A stretch of DNA of 51,239 bases from Lysinibacillus boronitolerans JCM 21713 = 10a = NBRC 103108 (GTDB lineage: Bacteria > Bacillota > Bacilli > Bacillales_A > Planococcaceae): contig NZ_JPVR01000053.1 in assembly GCF_000772935.1 (NCBI RefSeq), positions 1 through 51,239 on the forward strand, read 5' to 3'. The translations under genes and the position numbers were made by a program. The notes below the pieces were generated by a model that was not told the origin of the DNA, ran no database searches, and saw only the letters and a program-made list of their open reading frames with translations. Positions 1 through 7,999 of this stretch are shown here, piece after piece. Position 1 is the stretch's first letter; each line of letters opens with the position of its first letter.

Positions 1-695
1 TGGTTCACGGTCTTTCCTGCTGGCTGCGTTCCGATTGCTGGCGTCTCGGAATTTACTATTTCACCAACTGGAGACCCCCATAATTCAAACTCATAAATAT
101 TTGTTGGATTTGGCTTTCCAGCCTCAGCCATTAAAGGATCGACATTTGTTACTTTTATGCGAAAATATTGATATGTCACTGTAGGAGAAAGTGATTTATT
201 AATAGTTACTGTATATCCATCTTCATCAACTGAATATCTATTTTCATCAATTGTAGTGTTATTTAAAGAAGAGTCAATAGGAGTAAAAACTTTTCCATCC
301 TCACTACCTTCTAAATAAACATCTTTAAATTGATAATTCTCCTTTACTGAAAAGGCTATAACTTTCCAACGATTAATTATATGAGGACTCCCTAAATCAA
401 CCATTAACCAAGCTGGATTGGTTTCAGAAATAGGTTCACTACTTGGAAAATTATTTGTAGTCCATGAATACCATGAGGTTGTTTCGTCTCCGTCAACAGC
501 GTTACCACCTACACCCCATTCTTCTTCGACTTCACTTGATACTGTAACTTCTTTCCCTAACGCAACATTCTCACCACCTGTATCTGAACTGGCACTTACT
601 TCCATACCTGTAAATATACCAAAAGAAATTAAATTAAGAAGCAATAAACCAACCACAAATACGGAAGTTATTTCCAACCTCTTTTTATTATCCAT
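1..695 (-). CDS. Secreted discoidin (F5/8 type C) domain protein, partial
   Basis: Runs off the left edge, so only the first 231 codons are visible. ATG at 695 has AGGAGAGG just upstream. The N-terminus is a signal peptide: Lys/Arg-rich start, hydrophobic core at residues 12-30, likely signal peptidase site after V-S-A (33-35). Residues about 43-206 read as an F5/8 type C (discoidin) domain: NVALGK opening, AVDGDETTSW, the strand LMVDLG, and closing YEFELWG. Discoidin domains bind carbohydrates or surfaces. After it, TQPAGKTV looks like the start of a bacterial Ig-like repeat, so the full protein is probably a large modular cell-surface or secreted protein. Its catalytic or anchoring part lies outside the window. 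Domain call is firm; overall function is unknown. Confidence 0.8.
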   Translation of the reverse strand, partial: MDNKKRLEITSVFVVGLLLLNLISFGIFTGMEVSASSDTGGENVALGKEVTVSSEVEEEWGVGGNAVDGDETTSWYSWTTNNFPSSEPISETNPAWLMVDLGSPHIINRWKVIAFSVKENYQFKDVYLEGSEDGKVFTPIDSSLNNTTIDENRYSVDEDGYTVTINKSLSPTVTYQYFRIKVTNVDPLMAEAGKPNPTNIYEFELWGSPVGEIVNSETPAIGTQPAGKTVN

Positions 696-934
696 TCAAT
701 CCTCTCCTCAAAATAAATTTAGCTCCTTGATTGTAAGGATTGTTAATACAAATCAAGATTTAAATTCCAATATATAAGCACTTTAAAAATTGTATTCTCA
801 CTATTAAATACCCCTTTAAGGATGTCCAAAATGTTCTAATATCGATCACAATCAATTAGGTACACCACAGATATCTATGAAATTATATTTTACGCTTAAC
901 AAATAATTAGCGTTATAAAATTCTAGTTTTCTTG

Positions 935-1630
935 TTAATGTGGCCTCATCGGATAAATACCCTGGTAACATATAATATAATTTATAACTAGATAAGGTTG
1001 CATATTCGCAACAGGAATGCCAGAGCCTGTTACGCCAGTATTCGATGTTCCTGTTATCGTTCCATTTACGGTTCCTGTTACTGTTCCCGTTACTGTTCCT
1101 GTAGCCTTCACCGTATCATTCTGTAGTGTAATATCTGGTGAATTTGTGCTGTATATGTTTACATCTTGATTAGCAGCCGTTTTTGCTACACCTAAACATT
1201 TATTTGAACCGGGCACAGATGTCGTATTCCCTGGTACCGTGGTTGCATTCTTAGGTAAATTCACAGTAACCTCACAAGCCCCATTACTAATACTTCCACC
1301 ACTAATTCCTGCACTAAATGTATTATTTAATGTAACAGTATGATTATGTGGTGGTATCTGACTTGTTTGCAAGGTCACATTTTCACTACCTGCCATTTGT
1401 CCAATTTGCCTATTTGTTAATCCTACACCTTGCCCCATTCCTACTGGCACTCTACCTCGTAAATCGGGTAATTTAAAAGTAGTTGTAGCATTCCCTCCAT
1501 ATTGTGCACCTATTAATGAATAAATCGCCTGATATTGGTTTATTGGCAATTCCTGACCTTGACATAATAACCACCCATCAGGAGCCCAATCTAAAGACCA
1601 AGGTAATATAGTTCCGACAAAAGCTTCCAT
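935..1630 (-). CDS. Phage tail collar domain protein (microcystin-dependent protein type)
   Basis: 231 aa. The N-terminal half is a Phage_Collar / MdpB-type domain: opens EAFVGTI, then APDGWLLCQGQ, QYGGNATTTFKLPDLRGRVPVG, and SQIPPHNHTV with its His-rich turn. The C-terminal part is Thr/Gly/Val-rich with a TGTV-type repeat (about residues 185-210) before a conserved end (MQPYLVINYIICYQG). Such proteins occur in phage tails and also as non-phage proteins in bacilli. I chose ATG 1630 because AAGGGAG lies 8 nt upstream; an upstream in-frame GTG at 1651 falls inside that region. It lies 94 nt after a GNAT gene on the same strand. No other phage structural genes are present, so this is not a prophage. 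Confidence 0.85.
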   Translation of the reverse strand: MEAFVGTILPWSLDWAPDGWLLCQGQELPINQYQAIYSLIGAQYGGNATTTFKLPDLRGRVPVGMGQGVGLTNRQIGQMAGSENVTLQTSQIPPHNHTVTLNNTFSAGISGGSISNGACEVTVNLPKNATTVPGNTTSVPGSNKCLGVAKTAANQDVNIYSTNSPDITLQNDTVKATGTVTGTVTGTVNGTITGTSNTGVTGSGIPVANMQPYLVINYIICYQGIYPMRPH

Positions 1631-1724
1631 TATTAAATTCTCCCTTCTCACTTATAAATTATTTTTCAAAATTACTATCAATTAATCTCACTAAATTCAA
1701 ATACCCTTATTATCGAATACCCAC

Positions 1725-2201
1725 TTATCTATCAACCTCCCAAATCAATAGTAAATATGGGGGCGTTTCATCCGTAACAACAAACCCACATCTCTCATAC
1801 AACCTCTGTGCAGGATTTCCCATCAACACATTAAGTTCTATAGGCAACCTCAATTCAGCAGCTACATGCTGAAATTCCCTCAATAGCGCTGTACAGATTC
1901 CTCTCCCTCTATATTCGGGAATTATAAAAATATCAATCAGACGTATTGCTTCTTGCTGTATCTCGGTGATCAATCTACCAATTCCTAAACCTTTGTACAT
2001 TATGATTTCATATTTAGCATTAGGAAATTGTTGCTGATAAAAAGCTTTTTGAGCATCGTATTGCATGCGTAATAAACCTTCTATTTGTTGCTCATCCCAT
2101 TCTAATATGGCAAATTCACTTTTTCTTGTAGATACAAATAATGAATAAAGGGTATCTTCCTCTTCAGGTAATGCTACTCTCAATTTCACTTTATCTTTCA
2201 T
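1725..2201 (-). CDS. GNAT family N-acetyltransferase
   Basis: 158 aa from ATG 2201, which has AGGGGTGAG 13 nt upstream; in-frame TTG 2240 and GTG 2219 are weaker alternatives. GNAT fold: acetyl-CoA loop IPEYRGRGICTALL (R/Q-x-x-G-x-G/A), preceded by the IDIFI strand, and the C-terminal motif NPAQRLYERCGF. Acetyl-CoA-dependent N-acyl transfer is expected; the substrate is unknown. It begins 45 nt after the last of three toxin-like genes and is followed by the tail-collar gene, apparently as part of one transcript. Another, truncated GNAT lies at the other end of the same block. Confidence 0.85.
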   Translation of the reverse strand: MKDKVKLRVALPEEEDTLYSLFVSTRKSEFAILEWDEQQIEGLLRMQYDAQKAFYQQQFPNAKYEIIMYKGLGIGRLITEIQQEAIRLIDIFIIPEYRGRGICTALLREFQHVAAELRLPIELNVLMGNPAQRLYERCGFVVTDETPPYLLLIWEVDR

Positions 2202-2246
2202 TTTTGCTAAGCTACTCACCCCTTTTTTCAGAAATTTCAATCAATT

Positions 2247-3365
2247 TCAAGCAACTCTCGCTAAAATATCCTTATTTTCTTCTTTTATAGATTCGACTTC
2301 GTGGACTTCCATTTCTAAAACTCTTGCTATCTCGGATGGTGTGTGCTTCGTAAATAACATGTACATAGCCTTTATTTTCTTTGCTTGATCTCCAGAAACT
2401 TTTAAAGTATTTGAGATTTCAGCTAAATCCGTATGGCTCTCAATCAAATACGAGCCTAATAAAGTATTAGTGACTTTTTGTAGCTCATTTTGGTCCACAG
2501 CGTTTTTACATAATGCTTCTGCAGCTATACTCGCTGCCACAGATAAATCCATCCCTTTTTCATGCATCCGTTTCATAGCATTAAATTGATCCGACCATTT
2601 GCGTAATGTATAGTTTTGCTCCTTTACTAAGAAAACTAGCTCTCGATGATTTACATCCCTATCGTGTAAAAGTCCTGTCTCCTTAAAAGTCTTTGCAAGA
2701 TCTTTAAAGAAAGCATTAACTTGGCTTTGCCCACGATTAATCTCTTCTTTTGTCTTAGTTAAATCCTCTTTTGCCTTATTTGTTTCTGCTTGAATATTTT
2801 CAAAATACTCTTTCCGTAATTCCCCTTGAATAATACCTGTAATAAGATAAAGGACAGCGGCTATTGCACCAAGCGTACCAAGTTTTGCAACTAAGCTATC
2901 CAGCACTTTTATTTTTCCAATCCATTGATTAACTACAAATAATGTAAGCGCGACGTATTTATCTAAAGTGATTTTTTTATAAGAAGGCACAACGATTGAT
3001 AAGGAAATCAGTGGCAGCATATTTTTAAAGCACTTTCGCCATTCTAGAAATTCCATTAGCAAACTATTTAAATCATCTTGGATATCATGCTTTAAAATAT
3101 TTAAGTCAATTGCTGTTCCGCTTAACTCACTTTTCAGCTCTTTTAAAAGCTTAATTGCTTGTGCCTTTCGCTCTGGGTTATCTGTACGAAATATATGGTC
3201 ACCAATCCAAGCACTAATCTCTAAATCCTCGTCCAATAGCTTAGAAATGATACTATCAATTCCCTCCTTACATTCAGCCAGCTTGTCTTCTACCTCATAA
3301 ATATTTTTTAGGGAAGGTTGTAATTCTTCTACATAGGTTGCTAATGTCGCTTCTGTAATCGCCAT
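2247..3365 (-). CDS. Helical pore-forming-toxin-like protein A (Hbl/Nhe/ClyA-type topology)
   Basis: 372 aa. One of three tandem paralogues. No signal peptide. Predicted almost all helix: N-terminal helices (1-115), a hydrophobic central region (116-127, 137-147, and the strongest stretch 162-180, LGTLGAIAAVLYLITGIIQ), then a long polar helix (about 185-235) and further helices. This order (long helix, hydrophobic hairpin, long helix) is that of the Hbl/Nhe/ClyA alpha-pore-forming toxins; the family assignment is inferred from topology. The C-terminus (TPSEIARVLEMEVHEVESI) resembles a helix-turn-helix. ATG 3365 is preferred over 3374 because it aligns with the paralogues' MPIS start. It lies 27 nt after the next paralogue and is closest to it (shared FRTDNP and LNILKHDIQD). 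Confidence 0.55.
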   Translation of the reverse strand: MAITEATLATYVEELQPSLKNIYEVEDKLAECKEGIDSIISKLLDEDLEISAWIGDHIFRTDNPERKAQAIKLLKELKSELSGTAIDLNILKHDIQDDLNSLLMEFLEWRKCFKNMLPLISLSIVVPSYKKITLDKYVALTLFVVNQWIGKIKVLDSLVAKLGTLGAIAAVLYLITGIIQGELRKEYFENIQAETNKAKEDLTKTKEEINRGQSQVNAFFKDLAKTFKETGLLHDRDVNHRELVFLVKEQNYTLRKWSDQFNAMKRMHEKGMDLSVAASIAAEALCKNAVDQNELQKVTNTLLGSYLIESHTDLAEISNTLKVSGDQAKKIKAMYMLFTKHTPSEIARVLEMEVHEVESIKEENKDILARVA

Positions 3366-3392
3366 ATTATCCATCCATTCTAAAATTATTTT

Positions 3393-4505
3393 TTAACTAA
3401 CAATTGCTATTAAATCGCTATTCGTCTCTTGAATTGTCATGACTTCGTTTACATCCATTTCCAAGACTTGTGCAATTTCATCTGGCGTATGCATTTTAAA
3501 TAACATGTAGGTTGCTTTTACTTTTTTAATTCTTTCTAAGGACATATCAAGCTTTTGAGACACCACACTATTGGACTCTCCAATTTCAATTAGATACGCA
3601 CCCATTAACAGCTTGATATAATTGTCTAATTCATTTTCATCACCTTGTTTATTTACTAGATTTGCAGCAACCACTTCTGCTGAAAATTCAATATCTAAAC
3701 CTTTATTAATCATTCGTTTCATCGAATCATATTGATCCGACCATCGTCTTAATGTACCAGCCTGTTGTTTTACAAACGATACTAGCTCCTGATGGTTTGT
3801 ATATGACTTCGTTAACAAGCCTGTTTCTTGAAAGCTCTTTGCCACATCTTCAAAAAAGGTATTTACCTGCACCTGCACATCACGTATATCCTGCCTTAAT
3901 TTATTAACATCTTCCATCGCAGCCTTTGTTTCTTTTTGGATATTTTCAAATAACTCCATTCTTTTCTCGCCTTGAATTATTCCATCTATTAACACCACCA
4001 CGACAACAAGACCGAAAACACCTAACCCTAATACCTCAAATATTGGTAGTAATATATCCTTCAACACGATGGTTAATACAAACCCTAGCATTAATCGATG
4101 AAAGGGATTAAAAGCCTGAAATTTAGGTACAGCTATGGAGAACGCAATAAATGGTAGCCTATTATCAAAGTAAGTTTTCCATTCCCCATACTCTTTTAAT
4201 AAAGTATTTAATTCATCTTGGATATCATGCTTTAAAATATTTAAATCAATTTTTGCATTAATTAATTCATTGTTTAAGTCATTTAACAGTTGAATAGCTG
4301 TTTCTTTCCTTTTTGGGTTATCTGTCCGAAATAGATTGTCACCAAGCCATGCACCTAGATCAAATCCTTCATCCTTTAATTTGGATAAAATACTGTCTAT
4401 ACCTCCACCGGCTTTTCCAAGCTTGTCTTCTAGTTCAATTATATTTTTGATACTGGGTTGAAGTTCCTTCACATAGTTATCTAATTGGTATTCCGAAATT
4501 GGCAT
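3393..4505 (-). CDS. Helical pore-forming-toxin-like protein B (Hbl/Nhe/ClyA-type topology)
   Basis: 370 aa, AAAGGAG 8 nt before ATG 4505. Clearly homologous along its whole length to the preceding protein A: same opening (YVKELQPSIKNI), FRTDNP at 60-65, LNILKHDIQD at 88-97. It has an even more hydrophobic centre (137-147 and 152-178, including LGVFGLVVVVVLIDGIIQG) followed by a long amphipathic helix. No signal peptide. The C-terminal TPDEIAQVLEMDVNEV motif is also shared. A and B therefore look like two membrane-inserting members of one set. The paralogous relationship is seen directly; the pore-forming function is inferred. Confidence 0.55.
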   Translation of the reverse strand: MPISEYQLDNYVKELQPSIKNIIELEDKLGKAGGGIDSILSKLKDEGFDLGAWLGDNLFRTDNPKRKETAIQLLNDLNNELINAKIDLNILKHDIQDELNTLLKEYGEWKTYFDNRLPFIAFSIAVPKFQAFNPFHRLMLGFVLTIVLKDILLPIFEVLGLGVFGLVVVVVLIDGIIQGEKRMELFENIQKETKAAMEDVNKLRQDIRDVQVQVNTFFEDVAKSFQETGLLTKSYTNHQELVSFVKQQAGTLRRWSDQYDSMKRMINKGLDIEFSAEVVAANLVNKQGDENELDNYIKLLMGAYLIEIGESNSVVSQKLDMSLERIKKVKATYMLFKMHTPDEIAQVLEMDVNEVMTIQETNSDLIAIVS

Positions 4506-4524
4506 AACATTTTCTCCTTTCTGA

Positions 4525-5589
4525 TTAGGAAGTAATTAAAGAAAATAATTCTTTATTATCTTTATAAAAAGCTTCAATCTCCATAAACTCTAAGTTCACT
4601 TGTTCAGCAACTGCTGTTATGCTCTCTTGGTTTAGCAATAAGTATGCTGCTACTAACAGCTTTGCCTGTTGTTCAGATAGATTTGCATCTTGTACTAATG
4701 TCATATAGGTCGCGCCTGTTTCAAGTAGATAAGCTCCCTGTAAAGTACGCTGGTTTTGATAGATTTGCGCTGGTTCCTCTAAACTTTCGCTTAATACTTT
4801 TGCCGTTAGATGTAAAGCTTCTTGGAATTTCATATCTTTTCCAAGCATTGTATGAAGCATTTGATAATGGTCTGCCCATATTTTCAACAGTGCTCCCTTG
4901 CTTTTAATCTCAGCAATGAAGTCCTGTTGGGTATAGGGCGATGCTGTCAATCTATCACTTTGCTTTAAATTCGAGATGACATCGCCAAATTGCCTATCCA
5001 ATTCATTTTCAGTATCCGTTATGATTGACATTAATTTAGCAACACTGCTTTTGGCTTCATTTATTTGCTCTTTAATGTTCACATCAAAATTTTCTAGGGT
5101 TACTATTATTTCATTCACTTGACTCGATTCAATTGTTGCAGTTAGGAGGGGTAATTTTGTTACTATCTCTTTTTCAATTAAGAGAGACAGCAATATGTTG
5201 AATTGAACATTTGAAGAAAGACTTGTCTTCAAAGGAAAGCTTGATACTGCAAATGGAAGTAAGGGAAGCATCTCCTTAAATGTTTGCTGTAATTCTCTGT
5301 TATTTTTTAGCAAAGTGTTTATTTCATTGACTAGTAGCTGTTTGACATGCGCAATACCAATTAAGGATTTTTGTAAATCCGATTGTAGTATTCTTAATTC
5401 TTCGAGATGTTTTTCTTTCTTTTTACTTGCTAATAAAAATCTTCTTTCTTTTTTTTGAATATATTTTTTGATATTGCTGTCAATGTGTACAATGACACTT
5501 TCGATTTGTCCCTCTAAATTGAAAAAGCACTGAATCGTTTGCCGTAAATTTTCTTCATATGTCTGTAAAGCCGTATTTGATATTGGCAA
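4525..5589 (-). CDS. Helical pore-forming-toxin-like protein C, lacking a strong transmembrane segment
   Basis: 354 aa, TTG start at 5589 with GAGGTGA about 8 nt upstream. It opens MPISNTALQTYEENLRQ, matching the starts of A and B, but is much more diverged. The central region (about 107-150) is only moderately hydrophobic and has no clear transmembrane helix. The rest is Lys/Glu/Gln-rich and probably coiled coil. The C-terminal block (AKLLVAAYLLLNQESITAVAEQ) corresponds to that of A and B. First of the three in transcription order; 19 nt separate it from B. Two hydrophobic members plus one soluble member is the pattern of known tripartite alpha-toxins; that parallel is inference. Confidence 0.5.
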   Translation of the reverse strand: MPISNTALQTYEENLRQTIQCFFNLEGQIESVIVHIDSNIKKYIQKKERRFLLASKKKEKHLEELRILQSDLQKSLIGIAHVKQLLVNEINTLLKNNRELQQTFKEMLPLLPFAVSSFPLKTSLSSNVQFNILLSLLIEKEIVTKLPLLTATIESSQVNEIIVTLENFDVNIKEQINEAKSSVAKLMSIITDTENELDRQFGDVISNLKQSDRLTASPYTQQDFIAEIKSKGALLKIWADHYQMLHTMLGKDMKFQEALHLTAKVLSESLEEPAQIYQNQRTLQGAYLLETGATYMTLVQDANLSEQQAKLLVAAYLLLNQESITAVAEQVNLEFMEIEAFYKDNKELFSLITS

Positions 5590-5654
5590 TTCACATTCAC
5601 CTCACTTTAGATTTTAATAATGGACGGGAATCAGCTTCAAAAGACTTGATACGA

Positions 5655-5897
5655 TTATTGCCACCTCATTTTTAAATAGAGTTCATCAGTTGACACTACA
5701 TGAAATCCTAGTCTCTCATATAGATTTCTTGCAGGATTTGTATGAAGAACTTGCAATATCACTGGTTTATTTTCTTCTTTTGCCTTTTGCTGAAGATTGC
5801 TAATTAGATAAGTTCCTCCTCCATTACCTTGGAAACCTGGCAAAATCCTTTTATTGAAAATCTTAATGATTATAGAATCATAAACCATGTGTGGCAT
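5655..5897 (-). pseudogene. Truncated GNAT acetyltransferase (C-terminal half)
   Basis: 80 codons. Encodes only the second half of a GNAT domain: the acetyl-CoA loop is recognisable but altered (GFQGNGGGTYLI), followed by a helix and the conserved NPARNLYERLGFHVV motif, as in the intact GNAT at the other end of the block. The N-terminal strands are missing and I see no matching sequence in any frame upstream. A ribosome binding site (GAGGGAG) precedes the start, so it may still be translated. It lies 65 nt upstream of toxin-like gene C on the same strand. Probably a deletion remnant. Confidence 0.6.
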
Positions 5898-6435
5898 ATC
5901 TCCCTCACTTCATTTATCTAAAAATTCAGATTTTATAAACCCTATTAATAACTAATCCTTAATACCCAACTAAAAAGACTATTATTGCATTTATTTGGTG
6001 ACTTTTAGCCTTTTTTTCATTATATTATAGGTCAATAGATTTCACTATGAAATCATTCCATTTTTTAGGTTAATTTTTCTTAACCTTTTATTATGATTAG
6101 TGAGGCTAGGAGCATTCTTTTTTAACTTCAACAATGTTCAAATACAAGTTTGCTATTGGCGAAGCTCCATGCTTTATAAAGGAATAAGCGAGAAGTAGGG
6201 TGGGTTTGCGACAATTCTCCCCAATTTAAAACACATATGATTGACGCTTTAGTCGCTATTAAGAGAGAAACTACTAAATGAAAAATAGGAATATCTAATC
6301 ATCGGGGCTATGATGAGGTGGGTGGGGAAATTGAAAAGTTATTGTTACAAATTTATCCCAATATAATATGAATTGCCGGAAGACTCCTTAACAATAAACT
6401 TCCTGCAGGAGCCTATTTCTATTTGAAATGTCCTT
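5898..6435. other. Gene-free, AT-rich spacer
   Basis: Separates the toxin-like island from the artPQM operon. It holds a putative promoter with a palindrome for the island (6024-6054) and a short open stretch on the plus strand (6180-6371) interrupted by one in-frame TGA, possibly a gene remnant. I see no intact gene, tRNA or insertion sequence end. Confidence 0.6.
6024..6054 (-). promoter_or_regulatory. Putative promoter with overlapping palindrome for the toxin-like island
   Basis: On the minus strand a perfect -10 (TATAAT, 6024-6029) is preceded by a weak -35 (TTTCAT, 6047-6052) at 17 bp. The -35 lies within a perfect inverted repeat, GATTTCA-N3-TGAAATC (6038-6054), positioned as an operator would be. 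It lies about 130 nt before the GNAT remnant that heads the island. Confidence 0.35.
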
Positions 6436-6436
6436 T

Positions 6437-6494
6437 AAATACAAAAGGCATTTAGCTCTCCTCTAAACAGGGAAGCTAAATGCCTTTTGTATTT
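6437..6494 (-). terminator. Rho-independent terminator after artM (bidirectional)
   Basis: Perfect 21-bp inverted repeat (6437-6457 with 6474-6494) around a 16-nt loop. The GC-rich core GGCATTTAGCT/AGCTAAATGCC is followed on both strands by TTTTGTATTT. The right arm reaches the artM stop codon. Confidence 0.85.
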
Positions 6495-7216
6495 TATAAA
6501 ACCTTCTCTAAAAAATCCTTTGCACGCTGTGTTGATGGCGCTGTAAAAAACTGATCTGGTGAAGCATCTTCTATTAGCTTGCCGCCATCTAAGAAAAGGA
6601 TACGATCAGCAACCTCTCGAGCAAAGCCCATTTCATGTGTCACAATCAACATGGTCATACCAGAATCGGCGAGGTTTTTCATAACAGCTAATACCTCTTT
6701 AACCATTTCAGGGTCAAGTGCCGATGTAGGCTCATCAAATAATATAACTTTAGGGTCCATGGCAAGTGCACGCGCAATGGCAACACGCTGCTTTTGTCCC
6801 CCCGATAAGCGATTTGGATATTCTTGACGCTTCTCAAACAGACCTACTTTCTTTAGTAATTCTTCTGCTTTGCTGATAGCAGTTGCCTTATCCATACCCT
6901 TTACATTGATTGGCGCATAGGTTAAATTTTCAAGCACCGTTTTATGTGGGAAAAGATGAAAATGCTGAAATACCATACCTACTTCTTCACGTATTTTCAT
7001 TATATTTGTCCCTTTATCTGTAAGGACATCCCCTGCAATCGTTACTTTTCCACTTGTAGGAGTTTCCAATAAGTTTAAGCAACGAAGAAATGTCGATTTA
7101 CCTGATCCAGAGGGTCCAATAATCGCAATTACTTCTTTTTCTTTAACTTCAGTTGATATACCCTTTAATACTTCATTCTGTCCAAAGGATTTGTGTAAAT
7201 CTTCAATTTTAATCAC
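6494..7216 (-). CDS. artM: Arginine/polar amino acid ABC importer, ATP-binding protein
   Basis: 240 aa, the same length as Bacillus subtilis ArtM. Walker [10 protein letters not shown] (near 34-42), Q-loop, signature [16 protein letters not shown], Walker [14 protein letters not shown], and the switch His in VTHEMGFA. It powers uptake of an amino acid through the permease just upstream, whose end overlaps its start by 8 nt. Transcribed as the third gene of artP-artQ-artM and followed by a strong terminator. Arginine is the likely substrate given gene order, lengths and a possible ARG box, but glutamine and cystine importers look alike. Confidence 0.88.
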   Translation of the reverse strand: MIKIEDLHKSFGQNEVLKGISTEVKEKEVIAIIGPSGSGKSTFLRCLNLLETPTSGKVTIAGDVLTDKGTNIMKIREEVGMVFQHFHLFPHKTVLENLTYAPINVKGMDKATAISKAEELLKKVGLFEKRQEYPNRLSGGQKQRVAIARALAMDPKVILFDEPTSALDPEMVKEVLAVMKNLADSGMTMLIVTHEMGFAREVADRILFLDGGKLIEDASPDQFFTAPSTQRAKDFLEKVL

Positions 7217-7868
7217 TTTTTCTCATTCCTTTCTCGATTCGTTTACCAAGGAACGTTAAAACAAGCGTCATGATGTAATAGATTACCCCTGCAAAAAGTA
7301 ATGGCTCAAGATAACGATATGTCGAACCCCCTACAATGTAGGCACGGCGCATAATATCTAATGCACTAATTACTGTCACAACTGCCGTTTCTTTATTTAA
7401 TGTAATAAATTCGTTTACTAAGGATGGTAAAATATTTTTTACCGCTTGCGGAATAATAATATCCTTCATCATTTTTGCATATGGAATACCCAGTGCTTGT
7501 GCCGCTTCCATTTGTCCTTTATCAACTGCATTGATACCAGCACGGATAATCTCTGAAATATATGCACCTGAGTTTAAACCAAAAGCGATAATAGCTGTTG
7601 GAATAGGCTCAATTTGGATATCTAGTAATTGTGGTACTGCATAATAAATAATTAATAATTGTAATACAAGTGGTGTACCGCGGAAAATCGACGTATAGAA
7701 ATCGGCAAACCAACGTAAAAAATTCACTTTACCAATTTTACATAATGCTAAAAGTATACCTACGATAAAACCGATGATGGATGCACCGATTGCAATTTGA
7801 AGTGTAACACCTATCCCTTTTAAAATATAAGGAATAGAGGGAACGATAGCTGTAAAATCTAAATTCAC
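7209..7868 (-). CDS. artQ: Arginine/polar amino acid ABC importer, permease
   Basis: 219 aa from GTG 7868, which follows AAAGGAGG by 8 nt; this length equals B. subtilis ArtQ. HisM/GlnP-type permease: about five membrane helices starting with [20 protein letters not shown], the [10 protein letters not shown] motif, and the EAA loop [22 protein letters not shown] that contacts the ATPase. Homodimer in the membrane expected. The in-frame ATG at 7922 lacks a ribosome binding site. Confidence 0.88.
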   Translation of the reverse strand: MNLDFTAIVPSIPYILKGIGVTLQIAIGASIIGFIVGILLALCKIGKVNFLRWFADFYTSIFRGTPLVLQLLIIYYAVPQLLDIQIEPIPTAIIAFGLNSGAYISEIIRAGINAVDKGQMEAAQALGIPYAKMMKDIIIPQAVKNILPSLVNEFITLNKETAVVTVISALDIMRRAYIVGGSTYRYLEPLLFAGVIYYIMTLVLTFLGKRIEKGMRKSD

Positions 7869-7963
7869 AGCGCTCCCTCCTTTCTTTTCATCATGATGTA
7901 GCTGTGTTTTTGTACCCAACACAAATTTAATAGAGGCTTAAAGGATAATAATGAAAAGCACAA

Positions 7964-7990
7964 GCGATAGCCCAAAAGTAGAGCTATCGC
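7964..7990 (-). terminator. Hairpin between artP and artQ (attenuator)
   Basis: GCGATAGC (7964-7971) pairs with GCTATCGC (7983-7990), followed on the minus strand by a weak T-rich stretch (TTTTCATTATTAT). Such partial terminators after a binding-protein gene give it more transcript than the permease and ATPase. Confidence 0.55.
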
Positions 7991-7999
7991 ACGCGATTA

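Noticed and set aside
935..5897. Prophage or phage remnant, because of the tail-collar gene.
   Set aside because: No other phage structural, replication, lysis or integration gene, and no attachment-site repeats were seen.
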